Made by a program: the position numbers and the translations under genes. A DNA stretch of 47,011 nt, taken from the IMG/VR virus record IMGVR_UViG_3300021961_000161, positions 1 through 47,011 of that record; one strand, 5' to 3'. The notes under the pieces were generated by a model. The model worked only from the letters and a program-made list of their open reading frames with translations, did not search any database and was not told the origin of the DNA. Below, one piece after another: positions 23,944-29,851 of the stretch (its first letter is position 1; every line of letters begins with the position of its first letter). This stretch comes from a virus.

Positions 23944-26664
23944 ATGCCAATTCAAGGGGATGTATTCAGTTTAGACCGTGTTTATGATAATCAGGTTGCA
24001 AACCTAACACCTGGTTTACAACTGAATATTCCTGGACTTCTTTATGGTTATTATGGTGGTGGTTATTCTACTACTTTAGTTCAACAGACTTCCACTATAG
24101 ACCGTATAGATTTCTCTACAGAAACTGTAGCAGTACCAGCACCTAAATTATCCGCAATAAAATCTGGTTTAACAGCAACCTCAAGTAGTTCGTATGGTTA
24201 CTTTGGTGGTGGTGGAGCTGGTACTGCTCCTTCATTTTTTTCTACTATAGATCGTTTAGATTTCTCAACAGATACAGTATCAGTACCAACCCCTAAGTTA
24301 TCTTTATCAAGAAATCAATTAGCAGCAACTTCAAGTAGTTCTTATGGTTACTTTGGTGGTGGTGTTCTTGTCGTTACACAAGTTGCTCTTTCCACTATAG
24401 ACCGTTTAGATTTTTCTACAGAAACAGTATCAACACCAACACCTAAGTTATCTGTAGCAAGAAATCAATTAGCAGCAACTTCAAGTAGTTCATATGGTTA
24501 CTTTGGTGGTGGCGGCGGTGGTTCTCTCATAGATCGTTTAGATTTCTCCACAGAAACAACATCAGTACCAACACCTAAGTTATCTCAAGCAAGAGGATTA
24601 TTAGCAGCAACCTCAAGTAGTTCTTATGGTTACTTTGGTGGTGGTTATGCTCCACCTTTTGTTTGTACTATAGATCGTTTAGATTTCTCCACAGAAACAG
24701 TAACAACACCAACACCTAAGTTATCTCAAGCAAGAAGAGCATTAGCAGGAGCATCAAGTGCATCTTTTGGTTATTTTGGTGGTGGAGCTCCTGGTAGTAT
24801 TTCTACAATAGATCGTATAGATTTTTCTACAGAAACAGTATCAGTACCAACACCTAAGTTATCTCAAGCAAGAAATAATATATCAGGCACTCGAATAAAC
24901 CGCAACCCAATCTTTAAAGGTTCTCCAAAGTACACTAACTGGCCTGAGAGTGCTACTACTGGTTATTTTGGTGGAGGTAGTACTCCTGCTGTTGCTTCTA
25001 CCATAGACCGTATAGATTTCTCTACAGAAACTGTATCAGTACCAACACCTAAGTTATCTCAAGCAAGAAATGGTTTAGCAGCAACCTCAAGTAGTTCTTA
25101 TGGTTACTTTGGTGGTGGTTTTAGTGGTGCTATTAGTGTTTGTACCATAGACCGTTTAGATTTCTCTACAGAAACTGTATCAGTACCAACACCTAAGTTA
25201 TCTCAAGCAAGAAATGGTTTAGCAGCAACCTCAAGTAGTTCTTATGGTTACTTTGGTGGTGGTTTTTCACCTCGTGTTTGTACTATAGATCGTCTAGATT
25301 TCTCTACAGAAACTGTATCAGTTCCAACACCTAAGTTATCTCAAGCAAGAAATGGTTTAGCAGCAACCTCAAGTAGTTCTTATGGTTACTTTGGTGGTGG
25401 TTTAAATGCCGGTCTCTTTTTTGTTTGTACCATAGACCGTTTAGATTTCTCTACAGAAACTGTATCAGTACCAACACCTAAGTTATCTCAAGGAAGAGAA
25501 AGTTTATCAGCAACCTCAAGTGCATCTTTTGGTTATTTTGGTGGCGGATCTCCTGGTCCTATTTCTACAATAGACCGTCTAGATTTCTCTACAGAAACCG
25601 TATCAGTCCCAACACCTAAGTTATCTCAAGCAAGAAATCAATTATCAGCAACCTCAAGTAGTTCTTATGGTTACTTTGGTGGTGGTTTTTCTTTTACTTC
25701 TACTATAGATCGTCTAGATTTCTCTACAGAAACCGTATCAGTCCCAACACCTAAGTTATCTCAAGCAAGAAGTGGTTTAGCATCAGTCTCAGCAGCAACA
25801 GGAAACCGCAGAGTTGGTTCTGCGACTTATGGTTATTGGGGTGGTGGTGGTTCATTAATAGACCGTTTAGATTTCTCTACAGAAACAGTATCAGTACCAA
25901 CACCAAAATTATCAGAAGCAAAGAATTATACATCAGCAACCTCAAGTAGTTCTTATGGTTACTTTGGTGGCGGTATTACTTCTATTCAAGTCTGCACCAT
26001 AGACCGTTTAGATTTCTCCACAGAAACTGTATCAGTACCAACACCTAAGTTATCTCAAGCAAAAAGAGCACTAACAGCAACTGCAAGTAGTTCTTATGGT
26101 TACTTTGGTGGTGGTTTTACAGGTTCTGTTCAAGTTTCTACCATAGACCGTTTAGATTTCTCTACAGAAACAGTATCAGTACCAACACCCAAGTTATCAT
26201 TATCCAGAGAAACAATAGGAGCGACTTCAAGTAATTCTTATGGATACTTTGGTGGTGGTAGTGGTCCTGTTTCCACTATAGACCGTTTAGATTTCTCTAC
26301 AGAAACAGTATCAGTTCCAACACCTAAGTTATCTCAAGCAAGACAACAATTAACAGCAACCTCAAGTAGTTCTTATGGTTACTTTGGTGGTGGTATTGCT
26401 TCTACTACTGTTTGTACTATAGATCGTTTAGATTTTTCAACAGAAACAACATCAGTACCAACACCTAAGTTATCACAAGCAAGGCAAGCATTAGCAGCAA
26501 CTTCAAGTAGTTCTTATGGTTATTTTGGTGGTGGTTATTTCTTCCCAACTCCAACACATTCAACAATAGACCGTATAGATTTCTCCACAGAAACCATAAC
26601 AGTTCCATCACAAAAACTTACACAAGCAAGAAATGGTTTAGCAGCAGTCTCAAACGCAAACTAA
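23944..26664 (+). CDS. tri-propeller adhesin 3: 18 kelch-like blades in 3 x 6
   Basis: Encodes 906 residues with the same architecture as the genes at 12590 and 16175: leader of about 33 residues, blades 1-6, linker (24895-24960), blades 7-12, linker (25789-25827), blades 13-18. Six blades carry Cys before TIDR. Blades 7, 8 and 9 all continue QARNGLAATSSSS and are almost identical in DNA, the sign of a recent in-gene duplication. The variable loops run from two or three residues to about a dozen. A ribosome site, AAGGA, lies just upstream at 23936-23940. The P4H-type oxygenase gene follows. It is most likely a receptor-binding protein, paralogous to the other two. Confidence 0.85.
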   Translation: MPIQGDVFSLDRVYDNQVANLTPGLQLNIPGLLYGYYGGGYSTTLVQQTSTIDRIDFSTETVAVPAPKLSAIKSGLTATSSSSYGYFGGGGAGTAPSFFSTIDRLDFSTDTVSVPTPKLSLSRNQLAATSSSSYGYFGGGVLVVTQVALSTIDRLDFSTETVSTPTPKLSVARNQLAATSSSSYGYFGGGGGGSLIDRLDFSTETTSVPTPKLSQARGLLAATSSSSYGYFGGGYAPPFVCTIDRLDFSTETVTTPTPKLSQARRALAGASSASFGYFGGGAPGSISTIDRIDFSTETVSVPTPKLSQARNNISGTRINRNPIFKGSPKYTNWPESATTGYFGGGSTPAVASTIDRIDFSTETVSVPTPKLSQARNGLAATSSSSYGYFGGGFSGAISVCTIDRLDFSTETVSVPTPKLSQARNGLAATSSSSYGYFGGGFSPRVCTIDRLDFSTETVSVPTPKLSQARNGLAATSSSSYGYFGGGLNAGLFFVCTIDRLDFSTETVSVPTPKLSQGRESLSATSSASFGYFGGGSPGPISTIDRLDFSTETVSVPTPKLSQARNQLSATSSSSYGYFGGGFSFTSTIDRLDFSTETVSVPTPKLSQARSGLASVSAATGNRRVGSATYGYWGGGGSLIDRLDFSTETVSVPTPKLSEAKNYTSATSSSSYGYFGGGITSIQVCTIDRLDFSTETVSVPTPKLSQAKRALTATASSSYGYFGGGFTGSVQVSTIDRLDFSTETVSVPTPKLSLSRETIGATSSNSYGYFGGGSGPVSTIDRLDFSTETVSVPTPKLSQARQQLTATSSSSYGYFGGGIASTTVCTIDRLDFSTETTSVPTPKLSQARQALAATSSSSYGYFGGGYFFPTPTHSTIDRIDFSTETITVPSQKLTQARNGLAAVSNAN
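24895..24960 (+). repeat. conserved linker between propellers 1 and 2, third paralogue
   Basis: The same 22-residue segment as in the two other propeller genes, nearly identical in DNA. Confidence 0.85.
25021..25405 (+). repeat. recently duplicated blade units in propeller gene 3
   Basis: Stretches of about 100 bases beginning at 25021, 25165 and 25303 are identical except for one base in the third copy, and share GAAACTGTA where most other blades have GAAACAGTA. The spacing of 144 and 138 bases equals one blade, and only the loop between the units differs. Confidence 0.8.
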
Positions 26665-26667
26665 ATA
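26660..26667 (+). promoter_or_regulatory. late promoter motif overlapping a stop codon
   Basis: ACTAAATA spans the TAA stop of propeller gene 3 (26662-26664) and lies 23 bases before the oxygenase gene. Confidence 0.55.
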
Positions 26668-26690
26668 ATTTCAACTAGATCATTATTGAT

Positions 26691-27350
26691 ATGAATGATT
26701 TGCTATCCAATATTTTAATTCAACCTAAAGTTGTTACAAAAGAGAACTGTAAATATCTTACAAACTTTGCAAAGACTGCCGATCTAGAGCAGATGGGAGT
26801 GTTTGATCCTGATAAAACAAATCTTACTAAACAATCAGAACATAAAGTAGATAAGTCTTCTAGAGATGTAAAGTGTGCTGATATAACTCCAATTCTTCCT
26901 CAAGTTCACGACTTGATGGCAAACATTATTGAACACGTTATCAATCCTTTTTATGGATTTAAAATTCGCGATAGTGAAATGCCCCAACTTCTTTATTATG
27001 AAAAAGGAGGGCACTATAAACCTCACTATGATGCAGAAGCACTTTGGACAAATCCTGATGGAACAAAGATGTGGAAGAAGAGTGTAGATCGTGATCTTTC
27101 TACTGTTCTTTTTCTCAACGATGACTTTGAAGGTGGTTATTTTTCTTTTCCAGACTTAAGAATTAAGATCAAACCAGAACCAGGGCTTTTAGTTTGCTTT
27201 CCTTCCTCAAGATACTTTAAGCACTGCGTAGAGCCAGTTCTTTCTGGTCAACGTTATACTCTTGTAACGTGGATGAGAGTGCAAGGGTTTAAAACAAAGG
27301 AAGAACAAGATAGAGAAATTGAACAGAAGTATGGAATTAAGGTTCCATAA
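26691..27350 (+). CDS. 2OG-Fe(II) oxygenase, prolyl 4-hydroxylase type
   Basis: Encodes 219 residues of the P4Hc type. The YYEKGGHYKPHYDAE segment (about 102-116) gives the HxD pair H112 and D114. FLNDDFEGGYFSFPDLRIKIKP is the typical strand run, CFPSSRYFKHCVEPV gives the distal H178, and GQRYTLVTWMRV the 2-oxoglutarate Arg, R188. All key residues are present, so it should be active. Enzymes of this group hydroxylate proline or other residues in proteins. It follows propeller gene 3 directly, and the propeller blades carry a Pro-Thr-Pro or related motif about 54 times in all, a possible but unproven target. The collagen-like fibre at 31878 has almost no proline in its Gly-X-Y parts and is a poor candidate. 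Confidence 0.83.
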   Translation: MNDLLSNILIQPKVVTKENCKYLTNFAKTADLEQMGVFDPDKTNLTKQSEHKVDKSSRDVKCADITPILPQVHDLMANIIEHVINPFYGFKIRDSEMPQLLYYEKGGHYKPHYDAEALWTNPDGTKMWKKSVDRDLSTVLFLNDDFEGGYFSFPDLRIKIKPEPGLLVCFPSSRYFKHCVEPVLSGQRYTLVTWMRVQGFKTKEEQDREIEQKYGIKVP

Positions 27351-27353
27351 ATA
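27346..27353 (+). promoter_or_regulatory. late promoter motif overlapping a stop codon
   Basis: CATAAATA includes the TAA stop of the oxygenase gene and lies 25 bases before the gene at 27379. Confidence 0.5.
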
Positions 27354-27378
27354 ACAAGAAAGTATTTCAATAGATAAA

Positions 27379-27921
27379 ATGACCCAACTTGTAAAACATT
27401 ACTTGGTTGATAGAGATAATCCAAGCGTTTTTGCAACAACTCTTGAGCAATTCACAAGACCAATGTTTGGAACAATGGGTCCAAACATTGAAGGTCTTGA
27501 AATTGTTCATACTCTAACTGATGAGAATGACATCCAGTTTTTCCTTTCCAACTGCCCAGACACCACCACAATCAACGAAGTAGAAGGTCTCTCAGTTCTT
27601 ACTCAAGCAGAATGGAATGCAGAAATTGCTGCTTATGATGCAAGACAAGAAGCAAAGCGTTGGAACTTTATTCGCAAGTACAGAGATGAACTCCTTACAC
27701 AGACTGATTGGATTGTAATTAAGTCACAAGAGCAAGGTACTAATCTTGCTACTGCATTTAAAGATTGGAGACAAGAACTTCGCGATCTTCCAGGAGCATC
27801 TACTTTTCCTCTTTCACTTCCTGATGCACCTTCTGGAGTATCAGTAGATCAAACAACTTATGATGCTTATGTTGCAGAACTCAGAAGTATTAATATGATC
27901 AATGATCCTCTTAATGCGTGA
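27379..27921 (+). CDS. tail-fibre assembly chaperone-like protein
   Basis: Encodes 180 residues. The C-terminal half has the pattern of phage tail assembly chaperones (Phage_tail_APC type): RWNFIRKYRDELLTQTDWIV near 92-111, then AFKDWRQELRDLPG near 124-137. These proteins help fold or join tail-fibre subunits and are not usually in the mature virion. The N-terminal part (1-70) is a small domain of unknown role. It follows the oxygenase gene and ends one base before the convergent gene on the minus strand. A terminator hairpin for this transcript lies within that convergent gene. Confidence 0.68.
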   Translation: MTQLVKHYLVDRDNPSVFATTLEQFTRPMFGTMGPNIEGLEIVHTLTDENDIQFFLSNCPDTTTINEVEGLSVLTQAEWNAEIAAYDARQEAKRWNFIRKYRDELLTQTDWIVIKSQEQGTNLATAFKDWRQELRDLPGASTFPLSLPDAPSGVSVDQTTYDAYVAELRSINMINDPLNA

Positions 27922-27922
27922 T

Positions 27923-28513
27923 TTAATTTGGTCTAGTTAAATTTAATAACTGATAACACTTATCATTACGGTCAAATGCATAATCTGCATATTGACCGTT
28001 TTTTCTTACAAAGTGTAAGAATAGTTGCATAAAACGATCATTATCGTGAGTTCTTAGTGGACTTCTCCAGTGTTCTACTTGAGTTCCTAGATATGCAACG
28101 CCGTGACCTACTGGAGTAACCACTGCTCTATTCTTTCCTTCCAGATCTTTGATTTTGATAGGCCACGCAGCATCACCACAAATATTCATTGTGACTGATA
28201 CTTCGCAAGATGGACGATCGGTATGGCAGTTCATCCACCCACCTTTATGATATGTGGTAGAAAACCAATAAGTAGGTAACAGTTCTTCTCCAACTAACTG
28301 CTCAAGAACTGGTTTAAGTCTCCACATAATATAAGTACAAGTTGGCGGAGCATAACAAGTTAGAACCCTTCCTCTTTCTGGATCTTTATATCCGTTTAGA
28401 CTTCCAAGTTCTCTTACTGCACCACAAAGATTTTTATACTTAATCTCTAGTGCCTCTGTTGGCGTAATAATCTCTGGGAGATAGTGCCAACCTTTTTTCA
28501 GAAAAGAACTCAT
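27923..28513 (-). CDS. 2OG-Fe(II) oxygenase on the minus strand
   Basis: Encodes 196 residues from the ATG at 28513; a GTG two codons earlier (28519) is also possible. The GGWMNCHTDRPSCEVSVTMNI segment (about 91-111) has the HxD pair H97 and D99, and LGTQVEHWRSPL gives the distal H148, as in small phage and bacterial 2-oxoglutarate oxygenases. This is the third oxygenase of the island, and it differs from both others. It is the only gene of the island on the minus strand. Its 3' part (27968-28004) also forms the terminator of the convergent plus-strand gene. No clear promoter or ribosome site is visible, and the substrate is unknown. Confidence 0.72.
   Translation of the reverse strand: MSSFLKKGWHYLPEIITPTEALEIKYKNLCGAVRELGSLNGYKDPERGRVLTCYAPPTCTYIMWRLKPVLEQLVGEELLPTYWFSTTYHKGGWMNCHTDRPSCEVSVTMNICGDAAWPIKIKDLEGKNRAVVTPVGHGVAYLGTQVEHWRSPLRTHDNDRFMQLFLHFVRKNGQYADYAFDRNDKCYQLLNLTRPN
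27968..28004 (+). terminator. intrinsic terminator embedded in a convergent gene
   Basis: ACGGTCAA+ATGCA (27968-27980) pairs with TGCA+TATTGACCGT (27986-27999) with one bulged base and a 5-base loop, followed by a run of six T on the plus strand. It would end transcripts from the 27379 gene. The same bases code for part of the minus-strand oxygenase. Confidence 0.82.
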
Positions 28514-28544
28514 ATCCACATTTACTCTATAATATGTATTGTAT

Positions 28545-28552
28545 CATAAATA
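28545..28552 (+). promoter_or_regulatory. late promoter motif
   Basis: CATAAATA, one base from the T4 late consensus, lies 20 bases before the gene at 28573 and restarts plus-strand late transcription after the minus-strand gene. Confidence 0.6.
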
Positions 28553-28572
28553 CTTAAAAGTTTCTAAGACAA

Positions 28573-28908
28573 ATGGCAGTTGCTGAAGTTACAAATATAG
28601 TCATTGAAAAAGGGACTGATTTTGAGGCAACTTTTAATCTATTTGATCCAGATCAGTCTTCATCTGTTCTTTCAGGATTATCAACGACCTATGCAACAAT
28701 TCGTAAGTATCCCGATGCAACGAGTGGTGAAGAGTTTGCAAAAACAATCACTGCAGGAACTGGAACTATTAAAATTACTCTGACTTCGGAACAAACTGCA
28801 AGATTAAAGGCAGGTAGAAATTATTTTGATGTGGTTCTCACTATTGGAGGAAAGAAAACAAAAGTCATTAAAGGAACAGCAATTGTAGAAGAGAGTGCGT
28901 CTGTATGA
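28573..28908 (+). CDS. baseplate-type small structural protein (BppU-like domain)
   Basis: Encodes 111 residues. The pattern IVIEKGTDFEATFNLFD, then TYATIRKYP, GTIKITLTSEQTARL and GRNYFDVVLTIGGK..K.IKGTA resembles the N-terminal beta domain of phage baseplate upper proteins and similar small virion proteins of T4-like cyanophages. No enzyme motif is seen. It is likely a beta-sandwich structural part of the baseplate or fibre base. It overlaps the next gene by 4 bases (ATGA), so the two are coupled. The late promoter motif at 28545 precedes it. Confidence 0.65.
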   Translation: MAVAEVTNIVIEKGTDFEATFNLFDPDQSSSVLSGLSTTYATIRKYPDATSGEEFAKTITAGTGTIKITLTSEQTARLKAGRNYFDVVLTIGGKKTKVIKGTAIVEESASV

Positions 28909-29231
28909 CTTATAAAGTTACTTTTTCCTCTGGAAATAATTATTCTGCCAAACTTTCACAACCATTAAACTATAAAACTAGTTTATCTTACAACATAGAA
29001 ATTATGCCACAAACACTAGACGAGCTCTCAGACGTGGAGATCAGTGGAAATAATGATAAGTATGTATTAATGTATGATGCTGCAACTGGAAAATGGAGAG
29101 ATCGCAATCCAGATGAAGTTCTTTCTGCAGCAACTACAGAACCAAATCAACCAGGACTTCCAGCAGACTTTGAAAATCAATTGGATATTGATCTTGATGA
29201 TCGTATTAATTTGGATGCGGGTGGGTTTTAA
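28905..29231 (+). CDS. small structural protein
   Basis: Encodes 108 residues. It starts with a beta-rich part (MTYKVTFSSGNNYSAKLSQP), then carries TLDELSDVEISGNNDKYVLMYD and TGKWRDRNPDEVL, a motif type often seen in phage fibre proteins, and ends with an acidic Asp-rich tail (LDIDLDDRINLDAGGF). No enzymatic motif is seen. It is coupled to the previous gene by an ATGA overlap. It is probably a fibre or baseplate connector; the exact role is not recognised. Confidence 0.6.
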   Translation: MTYKVTFSSGNNYSAKLSQPLNYKTSLSYNIEIMPQTLDELSDVEISGNNDKYVLMYDAATGKWRDRNPDEVLSAATTEPNQPGLPADFENQLDIDLDDRINLDAGGF

Positions 29232-29234
29232 TAT

Positions 29235-29242
29235 TCTAAATA
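29235..29242 (+). promoter_or_regulatory. late promoter motif
   Basis: TCTAAATA, followed by CTATT, lies 27 bases before the gene at 29270. Confidence 0.6.
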
Positions 29243-29269
29243 CTATTATAATCAAATAGTCATAAGAAG

Positions 29270-29851
29270 ATGCCTGCACCAGTACTTCAGTTTAAGAGAG
29301 GTAATGCAGGGGTAGCAGGAACCGTACCTGCACTCCGTCCAGGTGAACCAGCAATTTCGTTAAACAACTTTGATTTCTTTATTGGTATTGATACCTCTGT
29401 AGCAAACAACAAATTCTTCGGTTCTCATCGCTACTGGGGAAGAGAAGATGGAACTAACTCACTAAGACTAAAGTTAGTTGATAAAGATGGGAGCAATTAC
29501 GTTGCGATTAAAGCACCTAATACTCTTGCAGGTACTGTAACTTATGTTCTTCCAGGAACTCAAGGTGGTGCAGATACTGTACTCAAGAATGATGGAAGTG
29601 GAAATTTATCTTGGGGAACTGGAATTGATTTTGCAGGAATTAATACTTTTACAAATTCCACAGATAATACTTTAGGAAATCCAGACACTGGTGCAGTTCA
29701 GATTGATGGTGGATTGGGTGTCAATAAAAATGTAACAGTTGGTGCTGGACTTTCTGTTGCAGGAGAATCATACTTTATTGGAACTGCTACCTTCTACGGT
29801 GGACAAATTAATCTTGGCGATAGTGATGGAGATAATATTAGTGTTTGGTGA
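29270..29851 (+). CDS. fibre protein, N-terminal part (apparent frameshift at the end)
   Basis: Encodes 193 residues. The N-terminus (VLQFKRGNAGVAGTVPALRPGEPAISL) is typical of phage fibre and baseplate proteins. A long beta-rich part follows, including GADTVLKNDGSGNLSWG. It stops at TGA 29849-29851 just after LGDSDGDNISVW. The overlapping downstream frame continues with FGEFVSNLVPNATNTYDLG, which is what normally follows an LGD-type segment in such proteins. So this is most likely the front of one long protein cut by a one-base insertion near 29835-29848, a sequence error, or less likely a programmed shift. Confidence 0.72.
   Translation: MPAPVLQFKRGNAGVAGTVPALRPGEPAISLNNFDFFIGIDTSVANNKFFGSHRYWGREDGTNSLRLKLVDKDGSNYVAIKAPNTLAGTVTYVLPGTQGGADTVLKNDGSGNLSWGTGIDFAGINTFTNSTDNTLGNPDTGAVQIDGGLGVNKNVTVGAGLSVAGESYFIGTATFYGGQINLGDSDGDNISVW

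Noticed and set aside
12590-26664. Diversity-generating retroelement as the source of loop variation
   Set aside because: No reverse transcriptase gene, template repeat or accessory gene is present in the window. Variation is in length and sequence at many loops, not A-site substitutions in one C-terminal region.
12590-26664. CRISPR-like array (regular repeats with unique spacers)
   Set aside because: The repeats are in-frame coding blades of variable length with synonymous differences, and there are no cas genes. The spacing is explained by protein structure.
29835-29851. Classical programmed -1 frameshift
   Set aside because: The rejoining needs a +1 (or -2) shift, and there is no slippery heptamer or clear downstream pseudoknot.
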